A DNA stretch of 64,000 bases from NCBI GenBank assembly GCA_037783415.1, contig JAZGTN010000009.1:4340001-4404000 (forward strand), in the 5' to 3' direction. This document shows positions 41,401-56,400 of the stretch, in pieces. Position 1 is the first letter of the stretch. Every line of letters starts with the position of its first letter. The translations under genes were made by a program, and so were the position numbers. The notes under the pieces are model-generated. The model was not told the DNA's origin. It was given only the letters and a program-made list of their open reading frames with translations, and made no database searches. This stretch comes from Leptasterias polaris. Its lineage: Eukaryota > Echinodermata > Asteroidea > Forcipulatida > Asteriidae.

Positions 41401-44400
41401 TGGATAAAGGTTGTTATTGCGTCGCGATAATAACAACCTTAAATCAATTTTGATCCAATGTCAGTTGGGTAACGTCATTTCAACGTATACTTTTTATAAG
41501 TTAATGCAATGTTGGATTAAGGTTATTGTTGCGTCGCGATAATAACAACCTAAAATCAATGTTGATCCAACATTATTCTGGTAACGTTGTTTCATTGTGA
41601 ACGTTTTTGACGTATGTACAATGTTGTAAAAAGGTTTTGTTTGCGTTGCGATAATAATAACCTAAAATCGATGTTGATCCAACGTCAGTCTGGTAAGGGT
41701 TTTTTTCACGTAACAATATTGAAGTATGTACAATGTTGGTTAAAGGTTGTAATTGCGTTGCGATAATAACAACCTAAAATCAATGTTGATCCAACATTAT
41801 AATTGGTAACATTGTTTCAATGTAACGTTTTTGACGTATGTACAATGTTGGATAAAAGTTGCAGTTGCTTTTTTTATCTAGATTTGAGCTAAACCAAACA
41901 CTCTTACATTGAATTTAGCATACTTAATTATGGTGAACACTTAAATTTATAAAATCCTTCCTCTATGGTAAAATATTGAACAATTATGTCCGGTCAGACT
42001 ATCAGTCAGTAACATACTAATATTATTATTACCAGCCATCTATTGCCTCGTTTTAACCATTTTCCATCAAGAAAATTACCAAGAAGATCACAAGAAATAT
42101 AGACACATGAGGGGCGAGGATTCCAAGAAATAGCCCAGATAACATTGATTGAAATCACCGCAAAGTAAAAGGCATTATTCGTGGTCCAAATAATAATGTA
42201 ATATTTCCATTAGTACCAGAGCATACAGAAATGCAAGGACGGTCAGATGTTGAAAAAGGTCACCTATTCTACAATGGGATCGATATAGGCCTAAAGCCAG
42301 CCCTAAAAATGTTGAAGTTGGCTTCCTCTAGGCTTTTAGTTCACGACTGCACTTGAGGTCGCCCCAACCATTAAAATATTCACATTTTTGTTGCTATTTG
42401 TTTTTTTAACAATTACAAAATATCTAAATGTTTTTTCACTCAAGGTTCAGACAGGTGATTGAAACCTCAAACCAAATGTATACTTCTAAGTTGCCCTTCA
42501 CAGTTTGGTTTTGAGCGCATGTTGACAAGGTGTTAAAAATTTACAATTTGTGGGTAATTGTTTCTAGTTTTTTTGTATGGAAAAACATTTTTTACACCGA
42601 GTTCGAATCAGGTAGATAATGCGACATCTCAAACTCAATTTTGTACAATTCCTGTGTTGCATTAATATTTGGCAAGTAAAAAGCTTAACATTTCTACTAG
42701 GTTTTCGTGCACTGCAACATGTTGACAAGAAGTTAAAATTTAACATTTTGGGGGATAATTATTTGTGTATGGAAATGTTGTTTTTATACTAAGTTCAGGT
42801 AACTGATGCGACATCTCAAACCTAATTTTATATCATTCCTATGTTGCATTAACATTTGGCAAGCAAAAAGCTATACATTCCTTTTGGGTATGAGCGCCTT
42901 TTGACAAGATGCTAAAATTGAGCCAACGTTGAGACAACGTTGGGACAACGTTGAAACTTATGCAAATTTGTGGGCGGGACTTAGAAGTGTATGACTTTTT
43001 CTGACAATATCAAAACAATTTTGGTTGAATTTAGGAATTTCCCAGGCAAGTTGTTGTACTTTTTTTTGTAATTCGTTTGTAAGAAAATATGTACATCAAA
43101 AGTACAAAGAAACATTTGTCATTCCAAGATGTGAATTAAAAATTAAATAGTTTTATTTTAAAAAGGTGTTATAACCATGACTGGAAATTCTGTAGATCCT
43201 GGACTATATAAATACAAGACATGCAGTGGAGAAGGATGTATAGGCCTGTATAAGTTGTAGTTATAGTGTAGAATGTATTTAGTTATCGGTATCATATCTT
43301 ACATGTATATACCTTATAAGTATAATAAGCATATACTAATTACTTGAATTAATTATAATGGGCATTAACTACATAACAAGAAAGTTCAACTCGAAGACAT
43401 TGTTTTAGATTAACTGTACGTTGGCCCAACGTTGGACCAACGTTGGGGCAATGTTGAGCCAACATAATTACAGATTATTCAACATTATTTCAACGTAGAA
43501 ATTTGACGTAAAAACAACGTATACATGCCGACATTGAAACAACGTAGTGAGTTTAACGTTGTATCTACGTCAGCATTTCAACGTTATTTCAATTTGCAAA
43601 TTCAATCATTATTCAACATTATTTCAACGTAGAAATTTGACGTTAAAACAACGTATACATGCCGACATTGAAACAACGTAGTGAGTTTAACGTTGTATCT
43701 ACGTCAGTACTTCAACGTTAATTCAATTTGCAAATACAATCATCATTCAACGTTACACCAACGTCGGCATATGACGTTGCTTCAACGTTAATTCAACGTA
43801 TTTTGCCCACTGGGTGGTTAATCCACAAGAGGGCGCTATTTCAGGCAATTATGTATTGGCTATCAGGTAGACTAAAAACCACGAGCACAGACTTGGAACC
43901 AAGTCTACCATCAGGCCCAAGTTTCATTCTTTGAAATTTGCAACCGCAAAAATAATTTGTTTCTTTGATTTTCTTTATTCTTGTTGGTCTTTTTAATTTG
44001 CAAATCAAAACCATGCGAGTAAGTCTTACAAAAACACTTAGTTTTAGTCTTGGTTTTAGTTTTATGTAGGATATACCTTTGGTATTTGCTCCAAAAAATA
44101 ATGACGATAAAGAGCATAGGAGAGCTGCTGATATTATAAAATGTTGTCAGAAACGACACCCTTTCAAGAAGTGTAGTTTTGGAATAAAATTAAATTTTTC
44201 ACATTTGAGAAAGACTTAAGGCATGAAGCCATTCTCAGACATCTGAAAGCACACAGGTTTGTTGTTTTATGCATATGTTGGAATATACCAAGTGAGAATA
44301 CTGGTATTTGGCAATTAACCCAAAGTTTACCCTGCATTTAAGTGAGCTACAATTTTTTTCTAAATCTTTTAACAAAGTTGTCAACCAAAAGAAAAACAGT

Positions 44401-47400
44401 TTTCGTGATAGGTTAAAAGGTGGTGTCACCGTTTGTATTTTGTCAACGTTTTGCTGATTCATGGGCGAAATTATCAAGAGAGGTATAAATAAAAATGTAG
44501 ATATATTATATAAAAAAAGGAAATGGTGTCAGTTGAATAAAATGTAATTTTGTTGATAAAACAGCAAAAACCATAGTTATTTCATCAAGAACATTGAATT
44601 TATCTTCGTTAGCGGGTATCAACTGTGTTGAAGGCAGCCCTCAATGGATACTGCGCACAATTTTAAAAGATCGCCCATAGACGATCGATCTTTGGAGATT
44701 CAAAATTTTTTGAGACGGCTTTGATGATTTATAACCAGCGGGGGTACCTCAGACAAAATAGTTTGGCAGGATGGGACCTTGTCAAAAATAGTCAAGGACA
44801 ACCTGGACCTTGTTTGAAATTGGGTGTCGGAGAAAACATGCTAGAAGTTCACAGTAGTGTATGAGGCTACATGATTTGTTTTCAAACCGCAGAGACTTTT
44901 CACTATCTATTGGAAAACAAGCAGGGGGTCCTAACATGTCTCACCAAAAAAATCACAACTACCCCCAAACCTTCCAGATCACTCCAAAACCACAAGTTTG
45001 TTGATGCCAGTCAAACAGCAGAGCGCTTAGTAGGGTTCATTGGCATAGGGCATGTATTTAGAACATCGGAGAACTGTACGTGTGGCTTTCAGCGAATAAA
45101 GCAATGTCTCTCATATAAATACAGTCTGACGGAAATCCAACCAAACAATTCACATTGGAGAATTGCTATCGGACTAGCTGTCCTGAATTAATGTTGACAA
45201 GACCCCTTACTGCCACTATCTTTTTAATGAGTAGACTTTCGGGAAAAAAATTGTAGTCGTTACCAAAGTATAACCCTGTAGTACCTATAATTCTAAAAAG
45301 TTGTAAATACAAATAAATGTGAGGGTCACAACATTGTTCGGTTGATTATTTGTTATAGTGGTGTTAGACAGCAGTGCTTTTTTCAGTCAATTATAATATT
45401 GCACTTTTTTGTATCACTATAGCCAGCCGAAATTGTTCCAGCAAAAGCTGTACTAATGGGGACTGTTACCGAACGGACTCAGGTCAAGAACTGTGCGCAT
45501 GTTTTTCGGGTTACATGGGCAATGAAACGTGTGAAGGTATGTGAATCTCAGTGCCATGTTTATGGAATGCCATAGGTGCCGTCGTGGTTCTTTTTGTATT
45601 ATTGATTTAGTTTTATTTGTTTTATTACACAACCCACAGCACAGTTAGTGCAAATAAAGGGTCAAATTGTATGATGTGGAAGGGAAAACCCCATGGAAAA
45701 AGCTAACACACTCGGGGACTAAAAACACAATCCACATGTAAGGCTCCCATCTGATGTGGGATTCAAACTTCCACAGGAGAGATAGGCAGGGAAAGAAACC
45801 GCTGTGCCATTCTGATCCCCAATGTCTTCAATAAACGTTAGACTGTTTTGTCATTTTGTTCTGCCATATTTACACCTCACTATTTGTTTATGTCAACGTT
45901 TCTTTGTTCACACAATCATTCAATTTGGCAGTTTTTGAATTAAACTTAATCATTGGTAAAATGTGAAATATGTACGAAAAATCTGCGATGTTGGGCCTAA
46001 CCAATGATTATATATGTAATGTATTGATAAACTGTTTTTGTTTTTTAGATATCAACGAATGCACAAATCAAACCCACAGTTGTGATGCAAGCTCGACGTG
46101 CAATAACACCGATGGTAGCTATGAGTGCCTGTGTCAAGAAGGCTTCGCTATTAACAATGATTTACGTAGCTGCTCAGGTTGGTGCAGTTTGGCAAATTAT
46201 CGTTGAATTTCAGAAGTTGCATTGATCTGCCTGCACTTTCTGTTTTATTACACTTTACACTGGCAAAACAACTACAAGTCATTAAAACGTACATTAAGCA
46301 AAATAAAAGTTTGGAAAAGTTTTTAAAATCGTATAAAACATCAAGTAGTGAGTGGTAAGGAAGAATAGGTGACCAGTACCTTTACAAGGCCGACACAACA
46401 ATTAAACAAAAACGTTTAGAGAGAGAAAAAAAAAAAAAAAAAAAAAAAACACTCACTTAGGCGCGTTAAGGTGGAACATGTCAGACAATCACATCTGACG
46501 GCAGGAGCAACAGCAGTGTGACACCAAGGTACAGTGTTGAGAAACAAGAGGCCCTTTTTCTTTATAAAAATAAAAAAGAGTCTGAAGTGATGATAAAGAA
46601 ACAACAGACCTGGCTATCGAACAAAGTTGGTTCAAGATTGGGACTTTCTGCAACTTTCAGATTTTTGTAAAAGCGGCAAAATTGCTATCAAAGAGATTAT
46701 AGACTTGTTCCACGTGGTGTCCAAAACCTCAGATATATGTTCTAAATGATGCAGAGCGCTCATCTCTAAACGCTCATCACCCAATACTTTACTTTAAACT
46801 ACGCATAAGTGTCAAAATGTAAGATGAAAAACAAGTTTAGTAATATAATGCTGATATTTTTTACTACAGTTTTACACATTTGCCTTTATCCTCAGACATT
46901 GACGAATGCAAGCTCCCGCCTAACCATGCATCTATTGCGACATGTGACTCAAATGCATTGTGCATCAATACGGATGGTTCTTACCAGTGTAACTGCACCA
47001 CCGGATACACTGGAAATGGCACATACTGTGAAGGTACTAGTGTCTATGTTTTAATAATAATAATGTTTTGAGTAGAGTAACCTTCAATTTCTTCTATTTC
47101 TATGTCAAGTGGTGTCCTCTGCCAATACTGTCACGAGAGAATTTTCCCCAGATCCACCTGTCCTTCATGCATCCACCTGTCCTTCAAATATTTCAAATGT
47201 TGTCACAAAGACAGTGTCCCTGCATAGTATGTCCATATAGGTACATGTAGGTGACGGGCTCGACCTTTGGGCTCGACCTTGCTTGGGCTCCCAATGCACA
47301 AGCTTGCTAACTGGAAGTTTGGTTGACGATTGATGTGCCTGGCACACTTGAGTCTTCATATGTATTTTTTTGCACTAAGCTTATGTAAACTGAGATAAAG

Positions 47401-50400
47401 TTCTGAGTTGGTCATGTAGTCTTCCCTCCTGACATCAATTACCCAGCACAGCATTCTGGTTGTTTGTCTAAGTCATATGTTAATGTCCATGCTTTACACC
47501 TGTAAGATAGCACTGATTCAACAGTGGCTATGAAGAGCTGTGACAGATGTCTACTCATTTTGGTGCACAATACCTAGCAAAACTGAATTGTGTGGAAAAG
47601 AAAAATGCCCCCTCCCCCTCCCAAAACAATTTGAAAATATTAAAATGTTCAGGTTGAGTAACAAAGCAATTTGCGCTCGGTGTAACCCTTTTGCATTTTA
47701 AGTCATCTTCCTTTCCCACCCCTTTGAATAAAAAATGGCTCTTAAGTTTGAAAATCAGGCTGTATCCGAATTGGCGGCTATACAGCTACGACGCTACGAC
47801 TGTTGCTAAGGTCGTGCGAAGGACGTCCTATACTTCAACGCACGATGCAGTCTATTCATAGCCGTAGCTGACATATGAGCCGCCGACTCGTACAAATGGC
47901 CTTACATCACGATGATGTTGTGGCTGATGAAGTCAAAGAACTACTTAATTATATTTGGCATGGGGCATCAAACTCACATGAGATATTGGTTGTATTTTAA
48001 ATAAAAACTTTCATAAATTTCTTCCAGATATTGACGAGTGCAATACCTTAGAGAGACCATGTGCTACAAACAGTACATGTACTGACACAGAGGGAAGTTA
48101 CCGCTGTGCATGTGACGCTGGTTACCGTGGTGATGGTTTGACATCATGCGTAAATATCGACGAATGTAGTGAGAACCCCAATGCTTGCCATACTTTGGCA
48201 ACGTGCACGAACACAGATGGAAGCTTCCTATGTACCTGCAACCAAGGATATCAAAAGAACGAAACAATTTGCGAAGGTAAAATTTACCAATAACGAAGTG
48301 ACGATAGTTCTTATTCCCATTTCACAATGGTTCCTTGTTCGAAATTGTTTATGGATGAATAACGATCCAGTCCACACTGTTCCATTTAAGAAGGTGTTAC
48401 ATATTATAGATCTCATAATTAAAAAGATATCTCTTATCCTGTAAACAAACAAATATTCAGCATCTTATACATCCCAAGGGTTGTATAAGACCCAGTATTA
48501 TTATTATTATTATTGTTATTATTATTACTAAGATGCTTACGATATTTTGAAAATCCCACAAGAGGAAAATCCATACATTCAGTTGTTGAATGAAAACACC
48601 ATTGACATGCAATGCATACATCATTAAGTGGGATTTAAACCATGACATTGAGGTGTTTTAGAAAATGAATGTTCTCATCCAACTAAGAGATTTTGCTGTT
48701 AAACATTGCTTACATTGGTCGTTATTTTTGTTCCATTTCAGATATAAATGAATGCATGGATGGAGAAAATCAATGTGCAGTGAACCGGTCTGAGTGCACC
48801 AACAGAGAAGGAAGCTATACATGTAGATGTACAGATGGTTATGTGTCAGCTATTGGTCTTACTCTGGGTCGGCAATGCGATGGTAAAAACCTCTCCTTTA
48901 TTCTACAAATATTGCATTCAACTTGCTTTTTGAAAACATTTAATTGTTCTTCTTTGCTCACAACTTGACTTGTTTCTTTGATGTTCATTGTTTTATTCAT
49001 CAAGAGTGGAAGCACCCATCCTGTTAAATTGTTATATTGTTTAAGTTTTATGCAAGATCGCCCCAAACATGGCTAAAAGACGCTCTTTGTAAGGGGCCCT
49101 AGCTGTCTAATCTGTACACATACTGTATAATCCCCTTTTTCGAGATGAATAATTGTGTGGCACTCGCTTTTTCTTTTTCTATGTTGACAGATGTTGACGA
49201 GTGTTCGCTCAGTCTAGATTCATGCGATACTTCTGTTTCCATGTGCAATAATACAATCGGTAGCTATTTGTGTGCATGTCTGTCAGGCTTCAGGAAGAAC
49301 AGTGAGGATCAGTGTATCGGTAAGAGTGCGGCACATTATGTATATCACTGCGAAATAAAACATTTCATGAATCAAACATAAGGAGCAGACCCGAGTTTGC
49401 TTATGAGAAACTCGAATTGGTACTCACCCGTTTGGGAAATATAAGTTTTCAACAAGGTTTCTCTTTATGAGATCAAAGGTTAATGAGACGTGAATAGGTG
49501 GTTTAGGGTGCCACTGCCAGTAAGTTTACAGGGGGGGGGGGGGGGGGGGGGGGGGGGGAATATCCAAAATATTTTACAGCTTCTTGTTTATAGATAGTTC
49601 CCAGTAGACGCCATCTTTACGGGCAAATCGCATTTTGGCTTGCAGGCGCGTCAAGCGCTCAAATTATTAACGCAGCCGCGTCATTCACTAACCAATCATA
49701 CAATGAGTTTTGTGAAATGTGCGCGTGCTGCACGCCGTTCTCACGCGTAACGCATGACTGTGTGTTCCAAATTGCCCGTAAAGATGGCCGATTTACGTCA
49801 TATTGCAACCTATCTATAGTCTGAAGTGTTGGGAAAAGTGTTAAATGCTAATTATTATGAAAGCAACTTTGAAGGAAAACAGTCCACCAGCTAGGTATAT
49901 CTCGAGAAAACAAATAAGAAACAGGAGGCCCAGCTCCCTGCTTTTCTGTTATTTAACATCAACAGTGGGCCTGTGGCTTAGAATTTCTGTGGCCTTGAGG
50001 AAGTGGGTCTCAGGGTAAGTGTTTATGTTACAATTACTTTACTTATAACGGGTTAAGCAAGACTCGGGCTAAAGGGAAATTTATTTAATGACATTGAAAT
50101 TATGTGTTGTGTGGCCGAGCGGTTTAGCGAATCGGAACAAGTTCTCAGGGTATATTGGTGTGCTTCTCTTCCAGGGGTTAGTGACGAGAGGTATCGATAC
50201 GGTGCATTGCCCATGGTAGCGAGGCTGACGGGTTGTTTATTGATAATTTTCTTATCATTTTGGCCTTATCTAGATATCAACGAATGTGACGAAGGTAATC
50301 CGTGTGTGGCGACAGCTAACTCAGAATGTGTCAACCTACAGGGGAGTCATGATTGTAACTGCCAATTTGGATACTTTAGAGAAAACGATAATACGTGCAA

Positions 50401-53400
50401 AGGTACCGTGTTTTGTTGTTTGGCTTGTGGAACAGTAAATCTTTTTCATAGTGAAGTCAGCTTTTTTCTTTAATTTCTTTAAGTTCTTCACAGTTTATAT
50501 TCTTTTTCAGCCTCTTGCCTCATTGAACAGTTTATGTTGTTTTTATTTATTTGTTGTTTTTATGATAATGTTTATAGCGTTTCTTCGTCACCACTCACAG
50601 CATCCTCAGAATTCTCTTGTTTTTGTCATTGACTCGGTTGTCAGTAAATCTTTAGATATTTGTTCATTCGCAAACGTTTCAGTTGAGGATAATAAGAAGA
50701 CTTAACCCTCACTAGGCCTACTTTATAATTTTTACAATTCCATTTTAGCCTTTAGGCCTACATACCTTTTCTCCTTACATTTTCTCCTTACCAATTTAAA
50801 CAGAATATTAGCACAAGTTAAGTTTCCTAATTAATTGTTTAACTCTTAAAAGAGACAAGTGTTATGTTGTAAACAATAAGCTAGCCCTACTCTTTGTGAC
50901 ATTTTCCAGCAAGTTGACCATAAAATTAGAACCTACACTGATTGGGTTGGTTACTTTGACAGCAATGTGGTGCAAAAACCTTTCTCTGTACAGTGATTGA
51001 ATGATTGTGTGTACTGTGTACTAATTTATCATATTTATCCCAACTATGGTTGATGAGGGCCAGGCATAGTTTATCTATCAACCCAAATTATGGTAGATGA
51101 TGCTGAATGGTCAAGCAGTAGGAAGAAAGGCAAGAAAAAAAATCACACAAATAGGTATGATATTTAACCATTGTTGATCAACAGAGGGAAGCTCATATAA
51201 TGCGTCTGCTGTCTTTGACTCGATCAATGGTGAGGTCGTTGGCAGTTCTCTGTTCAGTCTCTCAACCAAATATTCAACGTACCGCACAGCATTGATGAGT
51301 GCAGTAAGTATTTGCACGCTCCTTTAATATTCCTTGAAGACAAAATAGAGCCCACTTTAAAGTGGTTTATCTGTAAGCAAGCTTTGCACGCTTAAATTAC
51401 AACTGTATTTTTTTCAACAGCGACCGAGAGAACATTTGAAAAAAATACCTTTGCTTACGCGTCTCGCACATGTTTACATTGATTTCCATCCATTGTTACT
51501 TCAGCCATCGTATTTCAAAAATCTACTCATGTCTTTTGGTTTAGTGGGATTTATTCTTTAATTTAGTTGTTTGTTGTAAAAAATATTTTTTTTTGGTAAC
51601 AATGAATCAAAGTTTTACAGGGGCTGTCAAAGAAATGCAAACTATGTTAGCGCTCCTCGAAAGAGGTGCACATACATGAAAATTTTGAATTTTAGGGGCG
51701 TCTAAGGGGTAACAGTTGAGAATCAGTCTGTTTAAAATTGATCCAGAAATGCCAAGTCTGATCAAAACTTTTTCCAAGTGAAGTTTCAGTTTTTAACCAT
51801 CAAATTTACAAAAACAAAATGGAGCAAATTTATACCAATTTGGACCTATCTTAAAACATTTTCTGCAATTTTAACTCTGTAGCCAGGCAATTGAAGTGTC
51901 TATGTTTTGAAGGTAAGATAATTGAAGAAAACGTTTTTGAAGTAATGTGGTTAACAGTAATCATATACATGCATGGAAATTGAAACACTATATTTTAATA
52001 TTGTTTTCCTACCAGATGGACGATGCATTAAAAAAGTCATCGATATCTGCATCGTTTGCCGATGCTGTTGTCATTGACATCACCAAAATGCCAGGTGATA
52101 CCGCCCTCGTGAGCCTCGTTGTCAATTTCCGAAGTCCAGTCACCGAGAACAAAATCATTGACTCCTTCCTTGCTCAACTCAAGGGTAGTTCCGGTGGCCA
52201 ACTGGCTCCAAACCACAAACTCATCAGAAGAACGTTTATCATCGGGGAACCAAGTATGTACTCAATTTGAAAATATCACTCTAGGGATTTTTGTATTGTA
52301 TTTATAAAGACGCCTTGAGGACTCTACGGGGATGTGTTTAATATCGGTTTTAATCTCCTTTTCTTAACAAAAGTATGTTGACCTAAAATCTAGTTTGCAA
52401 ATTCAATGTTTGAAGAGTAGAGCTGTTAAACCTAGTCAATGATAAGTTAAGCAATACAAATTGAACTTAGTAACGATGTTCAAAAATATTGTTTGCACAG
52501 CTACATTTGTGTAGCAAAATAACTTTGACTGGGTTTATTGTTTGGTTCTGTATATAGTGGGCATGACATCCCAATAAGGGTTAGTGTTAGGGTTAGGGTT
52601 AGGGTAAGGATTGTGGTGTTGTGGCCGAGCGGTCTACTGCATCGGACTCAAGTTGTGAAGGTTGCATCCGAGTGTGGGTTTGAATCCCGGTCATGATGAC
52701 GCCCGTTAGAAAAATAGTCTTAAATGTACGCCCTATGAACTTGGATAATAATGTTGTAAAGCGTCTTGATCTAGCTACTTGGATATCTGCGCTGTATAAG
52801 AACTATTCCACTAAACGTTTCTAATATAATTCGTTTGACATCACAATTTTCGGAATGAACTTTTACAGAGTGCGATGCCATCCCATGTGTCAACGATGGG
52901 GAATGTCTTGAAGATAACGCAGCACAAAATGGGTATACGTGCCAATGTCCAACTGGCTACAGTGGTGTCAACTGCGAAAGTAGTGAGTACATATTTCTTA
53001 AGAAGTAATAATTTCCTACATTCTTTAAACGATTTGTTATCTCCTCTTCTTCCACCCGGTGAGGTGGGTGGTCTGTAGCGGTTCTTGGTTCAAGAGTATC
53101 AATATGGCATACACAAATGACTGTCGTTCGTTGTACTCTTCCGTGTTGTTTCTATTTACACTGCCTTGTAACATTTATTATTATTATTCTTATGTTATTT
53201 CTCTCCAGAAAAAAATCAGTTAATTACTCACTAAAATAAACAAATACAAAACTTAAATAAATTAATAAAAGAAAACACTAACAACATTCAACAGATGTGG
53301 AGAAGGCTAGACTGAGGAGTATTTTTTATTTTTTGTTTAATTCTTTAAACAAAACCTGCAAGGCATTAAACACCAAACAATTTCAACATCAAAACAAGAG

Positions 53401-56400
53401 AAGAACAAAATTGTACGAAATTCAGATCTACTCGGGTTTTATTGATTATTATTATTGTTATTATTTTGGCCCACCTTTCATCTCTGTGGATCCTGGTTCA
53501 ACCCCTGCCTCAGATAGCAGCCTTGCATTTCGTGGATTTTCAGTCTCCATACCTGATCGCGTCAAGAATCCCAGTTGGGGTTTTCCTCACAGCTTATAAA
53601 AAGTGAAAACAATTTCATTCTCTTCACGTCCCGGGTTTCTTTAGGCTAGAATTTCATGTATTTTTGTGCATAATGGCGCAATGCATTTTACTTTTATTTT
53701 TTGTAATGCACACCAAGCAATGCTCATAAGTTGGTGTATCCGTATTTCGGACTGTGTAATCCGTAAAACCATGTGTGCGTTGCTTGGCGTGTAAATTCAT
53801 TGCTAAGGATTGTGAATTATGCTCATCGCATGACGGACACGTTAATCCTAAGCCTTGGGCCTATGGGTAAGAGTGCAAGACACTTTCAAGAGTTCCCTTG
53901 TCATCAGATTTCACTTAGTAAACAATTAAATTATTGTCATCTTTCAGCACCCTGTAGTTCAAGCCCTTGTATGATTGGAGGAACTTGTATGGACAACTCG
54001 ACATCCATCACTGGCTACTATTGTACATGTGTCGTTGGATACAGTGGAGCAGAATGCCAAACAATAGGTAATGCATTGGATGTTTATAACAAAGCGATAT
54101 TGAAGATCATGTTTTCTTCTGATTGGGCACTTTTGGCTATACAAAGCGTTTGTTTTGAAATGAGTATAGTTGAATAGATTATTTAAAAGTAGACTCTAAC
54201 TATTCATATAAATATATCTTGAAAATTGTTTAGTTGTTGTGTAATTTCATAACGGGACATATGCGCAAATTTATAGAATTTTGATTTTGGGATTGAACAA
54301 AGAAACATTTACCAGAGCGGGATTTGAACCAACGACTTCCAGATTAACGAGCCGGCGCTTTACCATTTGAGTTATCTAGCCCTATGTTGCTGGTGGAGCG
54401 CCGGCACGTTACTCCGGAGGTCGTTTGTTTTGAAGTATAGTTGAATAGATTATTTAAAAGTAGACTCTAACTATTCATATAAATATTTCTTGAAAATTGT
54501 TTGGTTGTTGAGTAATTTCATGAGGGAACATGGTCGTTTTCTTTAGAACAAAACTGTTTACTTCTCAACCTGGCGGGCCGCTATTTGTATTTCAAGAGGA
54601 AAATTGTGAATTGTTAATCACTACTCACTAATTACACATTTACTGAAGGTGGTTTTGTGCATGAGCAACTCTTGAAAAGGATAGGGAGTAATTCCAAACA
54701 GCAACATTTTGAGATATTTTAAGGCATATGCCCCTTCAAGCCAAGAGGAGATAAACAAAATAAAATAAAAAGAGCTTGTGGATTTTATCGAGTTTTCAAG
54801 TGCAGTAGTCTGTATTACACTCCACAGCCAACACAGCCAGACCATTATTTCACCGAGCGAGGGGTATATTTATAGTTCTGATAAGTATCGTAAATAAAAT
54901 GGTGTAATTTTAAGATAAATCCAAATATTGTTGTCATATCTTTCGAGAATGAGGAAAATCACTGAATAGGACATCGTAATTTTCTGGGAAATATGTTATG
55001 TTTGTGCTGCAGATTACTGTGTATCAGGGAACGACTGCAGAAATGGCGCTGCTTGTGTTCAATTGCTGTCTGATCCAAGAGGTTATTCGTGTCAATGCGT
55101 CGATGGCTTCACGGGTGAGAACTGCGAGAAAGGTAAGGGCCAAAATGGTGCGGAGGATTACCGGGGTGGTTCTATTTAGCTCTACCCCTAATCGCCGAAT
55201 AAAAATCATGAGCTGTATTGGAAAAAGCGGCTACAACTACAGCATCTACTGTTGCTAAAGGTATTGCACAGGACGTACTAAACTTCAATGCATGATGACG
55301 CAGAAATCCGGCTGAAGCTGTAGGCACCAGTTTGGACATGGCCTTACTTTAGGCCGAAAAGTCTGATATTAGGATTTGAGGCACTGCATGGTGAACCCCT
55401 GTATGGTTTCGGTTTGCGATATCACATGAGTATAAATATTTTGTCTTTAACAGGAATATACAAAGCTGCCAACACTCCCTGATTCTGCAGAATTGTCCCT
55501 GAAACTAAACCAATCTTTCTACGTTCGGATGAACAAATTAGAAAATCTCCCTGATTATGGAAACCTTGTCAGTTACGTTGAATGTAATTCTTAACGTCTC
55601 TCTGATTGCCGTACAAATTCTCTCTAATTTCAAGATGTGAATGTTGGCAGCTCAGAGTCTTTTTAGGTATTAGTGACGAGACGCTGAAAAACAATGCTGA
55701 TGAGTCCTGGAAGTTGACTGCCTTGGGAGCATATTTGGCAAACATTAATGAGGCTATGGCTCGATGGACACTTATTGGACGAATGCATCTATTTTGATTT
55801 GATCGCACTTCAGATGGTTCCTGTTGCACCTTTCGATCATGTGACTTGCATGTAGATTGGGTATTCACTCTCTACCTCATTATGTGGTTTTCCTTTGTCA
55901 TAATATCCGGGGTGTTCCCGCTACATGAAAACTTTGATTTCTTCAATATATTCTCTTCACTGGTGTCTTCAGGCCTATGGGTTACAGTGTAGGCCCTTTT
56001 GGGTTTCTTGGTTTCATTACCAAAAAATATATAACAATAACAGGGATGAGAAACTTCAGACTTTTTTTTGATTTCAGACTTTTTATGTCAGCCTGGAGAA
56101 GAAAATCAGCTTCTAGTTTGTCCACATGTAAAGAAGTCCTGGTCTTTGATCTACTTTTCCAGTGCTCGAAAGACACTGTTCCTAAAAGCTCTGTGAAGTC
56201 TAAACCCCAGGGTTTCAAAATATGGAAACGTCTACTTTTTACGTACATTTCATAAACTAAAATCCCAGTTTCATTTCTCCTATAATAATATAAATAACTT
56301 AACTAAAACACACACAAATAGAATAAAAACAGAAATATCTTGATCATGAGTTATACCTCCCAATCATTGTAATTGCAGCTTGTTCCCTCGACTGTCAGAA

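Larger units (their letters stand above)
40480..43814. mobile_element. 3.3 kb non-autonomous TIR element
   Basis: Ends CCCAGTGGGCA (left) and TGCCCACTGGG (right) are exact inverted repeats, each followed inward by AACGTT-rich sequence. Inside are a 111-bp satellite, an AT-rich middle and a second satellite-like block. No transposase frame seen, so it would depend on an enzyme supplied elsewhere. Confidence 0.75.
39726..45422. other. 5.7 kb intron between exons 42 and 43
   Basis: The longest intron. It holds the 3.3 kb TIR element with satellite (40480-43814) and a MITE remnant near 44095-44340. No exon recognised; an open frame at 44871-45191 shows no family similarity. Confidence 0.65.

Noticed and set aside
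44871..45191. 106-codon open frame in the 5.7 kb intron
   Set aside because: No domain, no cysteine pattern and no splice partners in phase.
52575..52605. Telomere-like GGGTTAGGGTTAGGG
   Set aside because: Only about three or four units, inside an intron next to a SINE; not a telomere.
52618..52695. tRNA-Ser/Leu gene
   Set aside because: A and B boxes are present, but a SINE body and tail follow and no full cloverleaf was found.
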